Positions 25,704 through 34,485 of a stretch of DNA of 64,000 nucleotides are shown in pieces. The DNA is from an uncultured Eubacteriales bacterium (GTDB lineage: Bacteria > Bacillota > Clostridia > Monoglobales > Monoglobaceae), in the NCBI GenBank assembly GCA_900545865.1, contig URAN01000005.1, positions 18,508 to 82,507 of the forward strand. Reading direction: 5' to 3'. The translations under genes and the position numbers were made by a program. The notes under the pieces were generated by a model. The model did no database searches and was not told the origin of the DNA. It was given only the letters and a program-made list of their open reading frames with translations. Position 1 is the first letter of the stretch, and each line of letters starts with the position of its first letter.

Positions 25704-26335
25704 TGGATAATTATTTAAAGCGCAAAGTGACCGCAATACGCAAGACATCCGAAAGCAGCGTATCGGTCACGATAGAAAAGGGTGAGCTCAAAGCGGATTA
25801 TCGTAAGCATATTGCCACACCGATTGCATTTTTGAATCATATGATTGAGCATATCGCATGGCGTGCGGGGCTGAATATTGACATCAGTCTCGATATGCCA
25901 GACTTTCAGCTTATTCATCTCGTATGTGAGGACGCGTCAATGACCCTCGGAAAGGCTGTCGGTGAATTCGTCAGAGTCAACCGCACCTCGGGTTATGGCT
26001 TTGCAACGGGAATTATCGATGAAGCAAAGGCGGACGCGGTAATTTCGTTTGAGGATCGCTCATATCTCGATTTCAGCTCGGCGATTGAATACGCCGAAAA
26101 TGTTGAGGGTATGCCGTCGGAAGAGCTTATCACATTTCTTGACGGATTTGTTCAGGGTGCAAGATGCACCTTGCACATCGACATACAAAAGGGCGCAAAC
26201 GGACACCACATCTGGGAGGCGGTCTATCGTGCTTTCGGAATAGCTCTCGGTGGTGCTCTCGCCTTTGATAAAAACAGAATCGGAAAGACATCCGGGGTTG
26301 CCGGTGAGGTTATATATGAAATTAAATCTGAATAA
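25703..26335 (+). CDS. Imidazoleglycerol-phosphate dehydratase (HisB)-like paralog
   Basis: This 210-residue protein has a start that overlaps the stop of the HisD-like gene by one base. It keeps the IGPD duplicated-fold landmarks: FLNHMIEHIA (residues 43-52, canonical FxDHMxxQxA), CEDASMTLGKAVGE (75-88) and GANGHHIWEAVYRAFGIAL (164-182). The first manganese motif, normally DHHTxED, reads IHLVCED, so one metal-binding His is Leu. The second motif (HHxxE) is intact. The catalytic outcome is uncertain. It is encoded between HisD-like and HAD-like proteins, which mirrors the HisB phosphatase/dehydratase pairing, but no other his gene is in the window. Confidence 0.75.
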   Translation: MDNYLKRKVTAIRKTSESSVSVTIEKGELKADYRKHIATPIAFLNHMIEHIAWRAGLNIDISLDMPDFQLIHLVCEDASMTLGKAVGEFVRVNRTSGYGFATGIIDEAKADAVISFEDRSYLDFSSAIEYAENVEGMPSEELITFLDGFVQGARCTLHIDIQKGANGHHIWEAVYRAFGIALGGALAFDKNRIGKTSGVAGEVIYEIKSE

Positions 26336-27368
26336 CTATAACAAAATAATATTTGACCTGGACGGGGTAATAACCTCCGAGCTTGCCTATTGGCAGGCGG
26401 CGGCTCTCGGCGCATACGATTTATTGTTCGATTCCGAACATTACGGTATCGGCGGCATTGACCGCGAGTATTGCCGCAGGCAATATCAACATATTTATAC
26501 AACAATTATGTGCGGCGGCAGAACCGTCAAGGCGGTCAAACGCCTTGGCATCAACACTAACTGGGACTTGTTATACACAGTATTTTGTATCTCAAAATAC
26601 TTGAACCCCGAGCTTGAATCATTGGATGCGGCGCATTTTCAAAGCGTTTGTATGTTTATCGAAAACATCGAACAAAAAGCCCCCGATGTGTACTTTACGC
26701 TCGGCAGTCTTGCATCCCACGCAATGCCGAATTATGAAGAAAAGCACTTTATGCGTGGCAATGACGGTCTTTGGCAAGAGCTTTTGGAAGTATTTGACCT
26801 TTGGTATGACGGCTGTGCTGAATTTGAGGGTATAAAGGTCAATGACGAACTTTTATTTGACGATGACGAAGTAAAATCGACTTTGGAATATTTGAAAAGT
26901 CAAAACATCGTTCTCGGCATCGGAAGCGGCCGCCCGAGAGATGAGATAATCAATCCTCTTAAAATGCACGGAATTATCGATTGTTTTGACCTCGATTTAT
27001 TCGCGTCTTTTGATGAGGTATGCGAGGCAGAGCAAGCTCTCAAGCCCGAACTTCCTCTTGCAAAGCCCGACCCGTTCGTATTTTTAAAAGCGGCGCTCGG
27101 CAAAGAATACTCGGATGCCGACCTGCATAACGGTAATTTTGATAAATCAAAATTAAAGGGTACACTGATCGTCGGCGATGCCCCGTCTGATTTGATGTCG
27201 GCGAAAAGCGGCGGTTTTGACTTTCTCGGCGTTTTAACGGGTGTCGAGGGTGACGGAATGTTATCATACTTCACGCAAAATCACGCCGAATATGTTTTAA
27301 ATGACATTCGCGAACTTGTCCCGAATTTCACGAATTCCGAGTCAGATTCGGATTCGGACAGCGAATAA
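26316..27368 (+). CDS. HAD-superfamily hydrolase, third member of the HisD/HisB-like operon
   Basis: ATG 26316 lies inside the end of the preceding gene (20-base overlap) after GGTGAGGT. The 350-residue protein has HAD motif I FDLDGVI (nucleophile Asp14, acid Asp16), motif II GIGSGRP, motif III LAKPDPFVFLKAAL, and motif IV VGDAPSDLMSAK. An unusually large cap of about 180 residues separates motifs I and II, and the tail is Ser/Asp-rich. It is a phosphatase or phosphomutase of subfamily I. The tight coupling to HisD-like and IGPD-like genes suggests that it dephosphorylates an intermediate of the same unknown pathway (inference). Confidence 0.78.
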   Translation: MKLNLNNYNKIIFDLDGVITSELAYWQAAALGAYDLLFDSEHYGIGGIDREYCRRQYQHIYTTIMCGGRTVKAVKRLGINTNWDLLYTVFCISKYLNPELESLDAAHFQSVCMFIENIEQKAPDVYFTLGSLASHAMPNYEEKHFMRGNDGLWQELLEVFDLWYDGCAEFEGIKVNDELLFDDDEVKSTLEYLKSQNIVLGIGSGRPRDEIINPLKMHGIIDCFDLDLFASFDEVCEAEQALKPELPLAKPDPFVFLKAALGKEYSDADLHNGNFDKSKLKGTLIVGDAPSDLMSAKSGGFDFLGVLTGVEGDGMLSYFTQNHAEYVLNDIRELVPNFTNSESDSDSDSE

Positions 27369-27387
27369 TCAAACATATTATAAATTC

Positions 27388-27438
27388 AAAAACAGAGATA
27401 ATCAAAGGCGTTATCGCCCGAGATTATCTCTGTTTTTT
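27388..27438 (+). terminator. Terminator of the HisD/HisB/HAD-like operon
   Basis: A 16-bp perfect stem (AAAAACAGAGATAATC with its complement at 27422-27437) is followed by T residues. It contains a nested GGCG/CGCC hairpin. Confidence 0.92.
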
Positions 27439-27508
27439 TGCGTCACATCTTATCTGTAAAGTTTGTATTTCGGTTTTGCGCACCGTTTTATTCAGCAACC
27501 GTTCCGCA

Positions 27509-29827
27509 TCATCTTTGAGCATTACCGACTTTTGAATTGGTTTGTGCGGCGGTCTGTTTTTCCGTCAAGGTTGTAAAGGTTGCCGCCGGGAGTCCCGAAT
27601 CATCGGTGAGATTCGGCATTTCGGGATACGCACCCCATGCGTATCTGACATACATCGGTGTCTTTATCTCGGGATTCGACAGAATAACCGTATTCTTGTC
27701 AATCTTCGCATCCGCCGCTTTGAACACTCCGTCCGCAGCCGCTATTTCAAACTCATAAAGCTTGGTCGTATCGAGTTTTTCCGTCCTTATTTTTTCGTCC
27801 GTCACCCTGTCGGCGTATCTGTTCTTATCCATTACCGAAAGGTTTCCGCTCGATTCAAAGGTTGCGACAATTGTGTTTCCGACAACCGCCGCCGACTTGA
27901 ACATCGGTCCTGTTGCCGCATCTTTGCCGCCGTAACAGTCACGCTTTGCAAGACGCGCAAACCTTTCGCCGACCGTCTTTTTATCCCACGGATGAATATC
28001 TTCGCGACAGCTGCCCGTGCCGCCCTCGTACCGACCGTAAATATCCAAAAGACTTATCATTCCGATATTCTTTTTGTTCGATACCTTATAAAGCGTTTCG
28101 CGCTGTCCCTCTCTGATTAGAGACTCATCAACCTTATATCTGGCAAGCTGTGCCCAATAAAATGGCAAATCCGCGCCCCAGATACCTCTGTACGAATTGA
28201 TAAGTCCCGACATCGCATCGGAATATGTCGCTGATGTCAGATGCGTTCTGTATTGATCCGCCTCGCCCTGGTACAAAATTATTCCCTTTATTGCCAGACG
28301 GCTGAGCGGATTTATCCTGTTGTTATAAAGGTCGCCGTCGGTCGATGTGAATGTTCCGCTTTTTGTTCCCTTCGAAATCCAGCGGTTTATCTCGGTATCA
28401 CCGACCGCAATATTTATGATTCCGACAGGTTTGTCCGATGCGGCTTGAATATCCTTTGCGAAATAATATCCGACCGCCGAACAGTACGCAATTGTATCGG
28501 CGTCACACTCGCGCCACGGAACGCCGCTCAGCGGAAGGTTATCCACCGGGCTTGCCGCACCGCCCGTTCCCATATTCCAAAGGTTCATAACTCGGATATT
28601 TTTATTTTTAACCGTTTCGGGATTTTTAAGTTCCTTCGCCGTGTCGTCACCGTTCATCATATAATAGTCCATATTCGACTGACCTGTGCAAATCCACACA
28701 TCGCCGACCGTTATGTTCTTATACTTGACAACCTCGCCGTCACATCTGACCGTAAGGGTGTAATCGCCGCCCTCGGACAGAGTTCCGAGATTGACCTCCC
28801 AGTTCGAATTTTCGTCCGCTGTTGCCGTCCGTTCGGGAACATTCCCGAGCTTGCTCGTCAGCTGTACCTTGACCTCACGCATTTTTGGCGCTTTTCCCCA
28901 TATTATAATGGGTTTATCCGCCTGGATAATCATATTGCTGCCGAATACCGAGGCAACGCTGAATTTTGCTGCCGCGCTGTTTATGCGATATTCGAGCGGT
29001 GCCGAAATCGCCGAACCCCCGCTGTTATTATTCAGCGCAATAACGCGATAGCTGTCGCCTTCCTCCGCCGCCGTACCGGCTATTTTTATATCAAGCGTTT
29101 CAACGGCGTTCTTTGTAAAGTCGCGCTGATAAACCGCCATTTTTTTCATAACATTGTTTTTGTTATACGCCACGGCAAGGATTGTCGCCTCGAAATTCCG
29201 TCTTATATCATACGCCTCAAGAGAAATATTGACATCACTCAAACCATCGGCACGTTTTTGAATATTAAGACCCTCTGTACCGAGCCACTCAATCTCGGAT
29301 AAATTCGCCTTTGACGGAATCGTCACCCTAAAATACCGATACACGCCAAAACCGCTGAAATCAATCTCTTTTTTCGTCTTTTCGGGCGGTTCGCTTTCCT
29401 CAATCACCGCAAGCTCAACGAATTTTTTGTTATCCGCCGAGGCATAAAACCTCGTCCCCAAACAATTGTTTCCGTTTGCCGCATCGAGAGCCGCCGTGTA
29501 ATACCGTATCTGCGAAAAGATTATGTCACAACCCATATCGAGGGTTACCGTCATATCCGTGTCCGATGTCGGGTATGTATTTGCATCACTGTCAAATAAT
29601 TTAAGAGCCTCTGCTGCACCGACCCCCGTACACGAAATATTCTTTTCGGTTATGCCGCCGTTCGGCTCAACCTTTTCATATTTCATATACATCTTCATAT
29701 CGGGTCTGTTCCCCGGAAGAACGTATTCAGAATCGGCGTCCTTTTTCGCCGCGCACGATGTGCCGAACACAAGCACAAAAACAGACAGTACAGTCAAAAA
29801 AACCGCTGTTCCCCTTTTTCCGTACAT
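27509..29827 (-). CDS. Secreted lipoprotein, sialate O-acetylesterase-like (SGNH)
   Basis: This 772-residue protein has a signal peptide with lipobox FGTSC (Cys25), so it is anchored on the outer face of the membrane. Residues 55-190 form a discoidin (F5/8 type C)-like module, residues 190-290 a fibronectin-like spacer, and from about 380 a SASA/SGNH esterase begins: WICTGQSNM (nucleophile Ser), LYQGEADQY near 520 and DIHPWD near 613 (catalytic Asp-His). It probably removes acetyl groups from sialic acid or other glycans outside the cell. It is monocistronic and faces away from smpB. Confidence 0.85.
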   Translation of the reverse strand: MYGKRGTAVFLTVLSVFVLVFGTSCAAKKDADSEYVLPGNRPDMKMYMKYEKVEPNGGITEKNISCTGVGAAEALKLFDSDANTYPTSDTDMTVTLDMGCDIIFSQIRYYTAALDAANGNNCLGTRFYASADNKKFVELAVIEESEPPEKTKKEIDFSGFGVYRYFRVTIPSKANLSEIEWLGTEGLNIQKRADGLSDVNISLEAYDIRRNFEATILAVAYNKNNVMKKMAVYQRDFTKNAVETLDIKIAGTAAEEGDSYRVIALNNNSGGSAISAPLEYRINSAAAKFSVASVFGSNMIIQADKPIIIWGKAPKMREVKVQLTSKLGNVPERTATADENSNWEVNLGTLSEGGDYTLTVRCDGEVVKYKNITVGDVWICTGQSNMDYYMMNGDDTAKELKNPETVKNKNIRVMNLWNMGTGGAASPVDNLPLSGVPWRECDADTIAYCSAVGYYFAKDIQAASDKPVGIINIAVGDTEINRWISKGTKSGTFTSTDGDLYNNRINPLSRLAIKGIILYQGEADQYRTHLTSATYSDAMSGLINSYRGIWGADLPFYWAQLARYKVDESLIREGQRETLYKVSNKKNIGMISLLDIYGRYEGGTGSCREDIHPWDKKTVGERFARLAKRDCYGGKDAATGPMFKSAAVVGNTIVATFESSGNLSVMDKNRYADRVTDEKIRTEKLDTTKLYEFEIAAADGVFKAADAKIDKNTVILSNPEIKTPMYVRYAWGAYPEMPNLTDDSGLPAATFTTLTEKQTAAQTNSKVGNAQR

Positions 29828-29855
29828 TGTACCGTCTCCTTTAAACCAATATAAA

Positions 29856-29883
29856 TTTTAACATTTGCATTTTAACATTTGCG
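29856..29883. repeat. Tandem 14-bp repeat upstream of the esterase gene
   Basis: TTTTAACATTTGCA is followed directly by TTTTAACATTTGCG, 29 bases before the esterase start on the minus strand, in a leader with a GGAG-type ribosome-binding site. It may be a pair of operator half-sites. Confidence 0.5.
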
Positions 29884-30075
29884 TCAAATGACACTCTTGT
29901 ATCATTTTACTACAAATCGGCAGATTTGTCAACCGCGGAATTGGGACGAACGGCTCAAATACAATATATTTTTACATTTTTTTGATTTTTAAAATGCAGC
30001 GTCTTTGCGGCAAGTCATTTTTTATGTTCATTTTTTAACTTTTTTGAAACAAATGCAAAATTCAACTTTTTTTGC

Positions 30076-30104
30076 TTGACTTTTTAAATAAATCAGCGTA
30101 TAAT
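30076..30104 (+). promoter_or_regulatory. Promoter of smpB
   Basis: TTGACT (30076-30081) and TATAAT (30099-30104) have a 17-bp spacer, followed by a leader of about 50 bases. Confidence 0.88.
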
Positions 30105-30161
30105 ATAGATTTAATGAGATATACTTTTTAAAGCTACCCCAATGACAAGGAGGCGAGATGC

Positions 30162-30623
30162 TTGGCGGCAAACACAAAACTTATTGCACAAAACAAAAAG
30201 GCGTACCACGACTATTTTGTGGACGAAGAAATCGAGGCAGGCATCGAGCTTGTCGGGACAGAGGTAAAATCGATTCGTCTCGGGCGCGTGAATCTGAAAG
30301 ACAGTTTTATTTCGTGCCGAACGGGCGAAGCAATCCTCATCGGTATGCACATAAGCCCGTATGAACACGGGAGCTTTTATAACCACGAACCGCTGCGCGA
30401 GCGGCGCTTGCTCTTGCATCGGCGCGAGATAAACAAGCTTATCGGCGTTACATCTCAACAGGGCTGTACGATTATCCCTCTGCGGCTCTATTTCAAAGGA
30501 CAGCGTGTAAAGCTTGCTGTCGGTATTTGCCGCGGCAAAAAGAACTATGACAAACGTGCGACCGCTGCCGAACGCGATGCAAAACGCAATATCGACCGCG
30601 CGCTTAAAGCAAACTACAGATAA
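30162..30623 (+). CDS. smpB: SsrA-binding protein SmpB
   Basis: This 153-residue protein starts with TTG 30162, 7 bases after AAGGAGG; no ATG fits. It contains NKKAYHDYFVDEEIEAGIEL, GTEVKSIRLGRVNLKDSF, the ring of residues HISPYEHGSFYNHEPLRERR-type, and a basic C-terminal tail (KKNYDKRATAAERDAKRNI). SmpB binds tmRNA and delivers it to stalled ribosomes. The tmRNA gene itself is 1.1 kb downstream, an association common in Firmicutes. Confidence 0.95.
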   Translation: MAANTKLIAQNKKAYHDYFVDEEIEAGIELVGTEVKSIRLGRVNLKDSFISCRTGEAILIGMHISPYEHGSFYNHEPLRERRLLLHRREINKLIGVTSQQGCTIIPLRLYFKGQRVKLAVGICRGKKNYDKRATAAERDAKRNIDRALKANYR

Positions 30624-30659
30624 ACAGATAAAACAAATTATATAATCATTAAGGAAGTG

Positions 30660-30800
30660 TTTAACGTGAAAGTTCCTTTCACGTTATGCCTCCGGCGGAT
30701 TTAATTGCCCGTGCAAAATTTTCTTCGCATACGCGAAGAAATGCACATGGGCGTAATAATCTCTTGTCATTCCTTGCCCTGCCGATAAGAGATATTTAAT
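30660..30800 (+). promoter_or_regulatory. Hairpin-rich leader between smpB and the esterase gene
   Basis: Two perfect hairpins, AACGTGAAAG/CTTTCACGTT (30663-30672/30676-30685) and TTCTTCGC/GCGAAGAA (30721-30728/30733-30740), are followed by an ATCTCTT/AAGAGAT pair. No long T-tract is seen. They may form an mRNA leader of the hydrolase gene or a weak terminator for smpB. Confidence 0.4.
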
Positions 30801-30842
30801 TTACTTTTTGTGCCGACGCAGGGCGGCGGAATGGAGATTATT

Positions 30843-31682
30843 ATGATAAACAACGTTATAAACATAAATGTTGACTATGCGGCAATGGGCGTTAAACCGT
30901 CACCGCGTCAAACAACGCTTACAACCTACATTTTGGATAACCGCAACATAATTGACAGCGGAAACACAAACCGTCCCGCTGTAATCGTATGTCCCGGCGG
31001 CGGATATGAATTTACTTCACCGAGAGAAGCCGAGCCGATTGCGCTCAAATACTGTGCGGCGGGATTTCACGCTTTTGTGCTTGACTATTCTATCGCTCCT
31101 TCGAGTTGGCCTGCTGCCGTATGCGAATTGTCAAAAGCTGTTTCTTATGTAAGAAAAATTGCTGACGAACACAAGATTGACAAAAACAAAATTTTTGTTG
31201 CCGGATTTTCTGCCGGCGGACATCTTGTAGCAAGTCTCGGCGTGCATTGGAATCATCCCGATGTTATCAAATATTCGGGAATCTCCGATGGTTCAAACAG
31301 ACCGAACGGAATTATCCTCGGATATCCTGTTATAACCGGCGAAGAAGGTCGCACTCATATGGGAACGATAAATAACTTTATCGGCGGCCGTGATTCTGTT
31401 GAGCCGCTTGCATGGCTTGAAAAGCACGTGTCTGACAAAACACCTCAGGCGTTCATATGGCACACATATACCGACAATGCTGTCCCGGTAGTAAGCGCCC
31501 TGCGCTTTGCAAACGCTCTTGAAGAAAATAATGTCAAGTTTGAAATGCACATTTACCCCGACGGTCAGCACGGTCTCGCAACGAGCGACTATATCACCTG
31601 TACCGAAGGTATGAGGGTTCCTGCCGTTACGAACTGGATTGATATGTCGGTTCGCTGGATAAACGATTTTAAAGAGCAATAA
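30843..31682 (+). CDS. Alpha/beta hydrolase, acetyl-esterase-like
   Basis: I choose ATG 30843, 6 bases after GGAG. The 279-residue cytoplasmic protein has the oxyanion-hole motif CPGGGYEF (residues 50-57), the nucleophile elbow GFSAGGH (Ser near 119), the acid in HTYTDNAVPV and the catalytic His in DGQHGL. These are the features of BD-FAE/acetyl xylan esterase-type hydrolases that remove acetyl or short acyl groups. With the secreted sialate esterase 1 kb away, it may take part in deacetylating imported glycans (inference). Confidence 0.82.
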   Translation: MINNVININVDYAAMGVKPSPRQTTLTTYILDNRNIIDSGNTNRPAVIVCPGGGYEFTSPREAEPIALKYCAAGFHAFVLDYSIAPSSWPAAVCELSKAVSYVRKIADEHKIDKNKIFVAGFSAGGHLVASLGVHWNHPDVIKYSGISDGSNRPNGIILGYPVITGEEGRTHMGTINNFIGGRDSVEPLAWLEKHVSDKTPQAFIWHTYTDNAVPVVSALRFANALEENNVKFEMHIYPDGQHGLATSDYITCTEGMRVPAVTNWIDMSVRWINDFKEQ

Positions 31683-31720
31683 AACAATCTATGCGGCGAT
31701 ATTAATCGCCGCTCATATAC

Positions 31721-32071
31721 GGGGATGTAAAGGCTTCGACGGGGTCGCGGAGACTCAGGGAGCGAGCCGCAGAGGGTTCTGCGCATCAAACCCAAACTTT
31801 TAAAATTAAACGCTAACAATCAAGTAGCATACGCTGCCTAATTAACGCAGCTGCTCTGCTGTGACTACCGCACTCACAGATTAGGGTATCATCAAACGCG
31901 GTGAACGTGAGCGAAAAAAGCTTTGATTTCGCCATGAATTTATGAAGCTACCGATTTCACGGGGATGTTTGTGAACCTGTGACAATCGGGAATATTAATC
32001 ACAAACTACGCTCGTAGTGCCCTGTGGGGACGCTTCTTCGGACGGGGGTTCAATTCCCCCCATCTCCACCA
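31721..32071 (+). ncRNA. ssrA: tmRNA
   Basis: The 351-base gene begins GGGGATGTAAAGGCTTCGAC and ends GGGGGTTCAATTCCCCCCAT followed by CTCCACCA. The ends pair as a tRNA-Ala-like acceptor stem, and the TTCAATT T-loop and encoded CCA are present. The tag reading frame at 31809-31841 gives NANNQVAYAA and then TAA, the usual hydrophobic proteolysis signal ending in Ala-Ala. With SmpB it rescues stalled ribosomes. Confidence 0.97.
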
Positions 32072-32076
32072 CGTCG

Positions 32077-32108
32077 CGGCAAGCCTTTTGGCTTGCCGTA
32101 TTTTTTTC
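32077..32108 (+). terminator. Terminator of ssrA
   Basis: CGGCAAGCC pairs with GGCTTGCCG around TTTT and is followed by ATTTTTTT. Confidence 0.93.
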
Positions 32109-32188
32109 AAAAATACGGCTTCGCTTTTATCGGCTACCGCTCCTCTATTCCGCAAAACCTATTGGGCTTTGCGGAAGTATATTGCGCC

Positions 32189-32499
32189 TTATCTATAACC
32201 TAAAGTTTTCCGATACTGTATGTGTGAAATGTTTGTGTACTTTTTAAAACTGTTGCTGAAATAATATATGTTTTCAAAACCGCATCGTTCGGCAATCCCG
32301 CCGATGGTCAAGGTGCTGTTCGCAAGCAGTTTTTCCCCTGTTGAATCCGCATTGTACACAGATATTCCATAGGCGTGGAATTTGTGTATTTCTTAAACTG
32401 AGATATAAGCCATTGCTTTGAAATATGAAACCTTTCGGCGAGAGCGTCAAGATTCATCGCTTTGTCAAGTAATTTTTTGATTAAAATCGGCGGATTTGC
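32189..32499 (-). pseudogene. AraC-family regulator pseudogene (C-terminal, frameshifted)
   Basis: Reading leftward from 32499, one frame gives ILIKKLLDKAMNLDALAERF, HISKQWLISQFKKYTN and STPMEYL, the first AraC HTH. Near 32340 the frame shifts by one base and continues as EKLLANSTLTIGGIAERCGF, ENIYYFSNSFKKYTN, the second HTH, ending at TAA 32189. An in-frame stop lies just before the first part and no N-terminal domain is present. The sequence between 32109 and the LysR promoter otherwise contains nothing I can identify. Confidence 0.85.
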
Positions 32500-32628
32500 T
32501 CAACGAGCCTATGCTTTCGACAAATACGGTGGTTATGGACGGTTCGGATAAACCGACCGAAATATAATAAAAAGAGGTTCGCACGGAATGCCCGAACATA
32601 AAATGAACGAATATTTTTTAAATAATCT

Positions 32629-32657
32629 TTGACAACGACGAATTTATTTAGTATAAT
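32629..32657 (+). promoter_or_regulatory. Promoter of the LysR gene
   Basis: TTGACA (32629-32634) and TATAAT (32652-32657) have a 17-bp spacer, 120 bases before the LysR start. Confidence 0.85.
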
Positions 32658-32777
32658 AGAAGAAAGATGCGAAAAAATAAATTTGTCAAAGAGTGCTTAA
32701 AGTAATCGCGCCGAGAAATATCGGGGCGGATTGCGGCGGATAATTTTGTCAAAAAATGTTTGATTGGGTGTGAGGGT

Positions 32778-33704
32778 ATGAATATTCTACATATGAAATA
32801 TGCGGTCGAGGTCGCAAAGTGCGGCTCGATAAACAAGGCGGCAGAGATTCTCTTGATGAACCAGCCGAATTTGAGCCGCGCGATAAAAGAACTTGAAGCG
32901 TCGCTCGGTGTCGAAATATTTTCACGCAGCGCAAAAGGTATGGTTGTCACGCCCGAGGGCGAAACGTTTTTAAGATATGCAACATCGATTTTGAAACAGG
33001 TCGATGAGGTTGAGGGCTTGTTCAAGAAAAGTACGACCGACAAAAAGAAATTTTCAATCTCCGTACCGAGGTCAAGCTATATCTCGGACGCGTTTGCGAA
33101 CTTTGCACAATCGGTGAACAAGCTGAGCGACGCAGAGATTTTTTATAAAGAGACAAATTCACGGCGGACGATAAAAAACGTAACCGAAAACGAGTTCAAG
33201 CTCGGAATCGTGCGTTATGCCGAGCATTTTGACAAATTCTATAAGAATTTGTTTGAGGAAAAAGGTCTGTCGTATGAGCTTATAACCGATTTCAGCTATG
33301 TTTTGGCGATGAACAAGGAGTGTCCGCTCGTTGACAAGGAAATAGTGACGTTTTCGGATTTGAAAAACTATATCGAGATTGCCCACGCCGACCCGTTCGT
33401 GCCGTCACTCTCAATGGCGGCGGTCAAAAAAGAGGAGCTTTCGGACGATATGCGGCGGCGGATTTTTGTGTACGAACGCGCGAGCCAATTCGAGCTTATG
33501 GCGCGGAACACACAGACGTTTATGTGGGTATCGCCGATTCCGCGGACATTGCTTGAACGCTATGACCTTGTGCAGGTAAAATGTGCGGAAAACACAAAGG
33601 TATACAAAGACGTTATGGTGCATCGGAACGATTATCACCTGTCGGAATTGGACAATATCTTTATCACCGAGCTTTGCCGCTCTAAGCGTGAGATATTCCG
33701 ATAG
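32778..33704 (+). CDS. LysR-family transcriptional regulator
   Basis: The start is ATG 32778 after GTGAGGG. The 308-residue protein has the LysR HTH in residues 1-60 (MKYAVEVAKCGSINKAAEIL, NQPNLSRAIKELEASLGVEI, FSRSAKGMVVTPEGE), a linker helix and a diverged periplasmic-binding-like effector domain (residues 90-290). It stands alone, without a divergent partner gene, so its targets are not evident. Confidence 0.9.
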   Translation: MNILHMKYAVEVAKCGSINKAAEILLMNQPNLSRAIKELEASLGVEIFSRSAKGMVVTPEGETFLRYATSILKQVDEVEGLFKKSTTDKKKFSISVPRSSYISDAFANFAQSVNKLSDAEIFYKETNSRRTIKNVTENEFKLGIVRYAEHFDKFYKNLFEEKGLSYELITDFSYVLAMNKECPLVDKEIVTFSDLKNYIEIAHADPFVPSLSMAAVKKEELSDDMRRRIFVYERASQFELMARNTQTFMWVSPIPRTLLERYDLVQVKCAENTKVYKDVMVHRNDYHLSELDNIFITELCRSKREIFR

Positions 33705-33721
33705 GCACGATTTTACGAACA

Positions 33722-33775
33722 AGTTAATTTTTGTGAATTCGGGTAAAAATCCGTAGGGGCGGATATTATCCTCCC
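33722..33775 (+). repeat. Partial dispersed repeat (GTAGGGG module with AT-rich lead)
   Basis: GTTAATTTTTGTGAATT, a short variable segment and CCGTAGGGGCGG recur at the right edge of the window (63960-64000) and resemble module 1 of the composite repeats at 19343, 38640, 40660 and 46935. Confidence 0.65.
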
Positions 33776-33851
33776 GAGTGCACGAATAAATGGCATAGGG
33801 TACTGTAATTCCGACAGACGGCACAGACGATGAATTTAAGGAGAGAATAAC

Positions 33852-34442
33852 GTGAACCGATATAATATAAAAGCGACCGAAAACCCGATAAAAAAACTGA
33901 TGATTGCGTCCGATATACACGGGTCGGCGTATTATTGCAAAAAGATGATTGAGAGATACCGCGCCGAACACGCCGAAAGGCTTGTCTTGCTCGGCGATAT
34001 ACTCTATCACGGACCGCGCAACGACCTTCCGAGGGATTATGCGCCGAAAGAGGTAATAAAGATGCTCAATCCGCTTGCCGATGAGATTTTGTGCGTCCGC
34101 GGCAACTGTGACACAGAGGTTGACCAAATGGTTCTCGACTTTTCGGTTATGTCGGAAAGCGCCCTGATTATGACCGAGGGCGCGGTGATATACGCAACCC
34201 ACGGACATATATTCGGCGAGGATAATCCGCCGCCGATTGGACGCGGCGGAATACTGCTTTGCGGACACACGCACATTCCCGCATGCCGCGAGAACAACGA
34301 AATCACATATATGAACCCCGGTTCGGTGTCTATCCCGAAAGAGAACAGCGAAAACAGCTGTATGACCTATGAAAACGGAGTTTTCAGCTGGATGAATTTG
34401 GACGGCAAAGTGTATGCGAAGGCAGAGATTGAGCAGCATTAA
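33852..34442 (+). CDS. yfcE: YfcE-type metallophosphoesterase
   Basis: GTG 33852 follows AAGGAGAG. The 196-residue protein has the calcineurin-like motifs DIHG (residues 19-22), GDILYHG (about 46), GNCD (about 88), THGH (about 115) and GHTHIP (about 137), which ligate two metals. It belongs to the YfcE/MJ0936 phosphodiesterase family, which hydrolyses phosphodiesters in vitro; the cellular substrate is not known. The next gene follows by 43 bases, so the two may be co-transcribed. Confidence 0.9.
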   Translation: MNRYNIKATENPIKKLMIASDIHGSAYYCKKMIERYRAEHAERLVLLGDILYHGPRNDLPRDYAPKEVIKMLNPLADEILCVRGNCDTEVDQMVLDFSVMSESALIMTEGAVIYATHGHIFGEDNPPPIGRGGILLCGHTHIPACRENNEITYMNPGSVSIPKENSENSCMTYENGVFSWMNLDGKVYAKAEIEQH

Positions 34443-34485
34443 TTTATCATAGGCGAGGAAATATCTTGTGTAAGGAGTGCGAATT

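Noticed and set aside
24411..27368. A normal histidine biosynthesis operon
   Set aside because: Only HisD-like, HisB-like and HAD-like genes are present, hisG/hisC/hisH/hisA/hisF/hisI are absent, and key residues differ; I prefer a paralogous module but keep the canonical reading open.
28241..29302. A 353-codon open frame on the plus strand
   Set aside because: It lies wholly antisense to the sialate esterase-like gene, has no ribosome-binding site, and its translation (rich in Arg, Cys, His) resembles no protein; it reflects the codon bias of the real gene.
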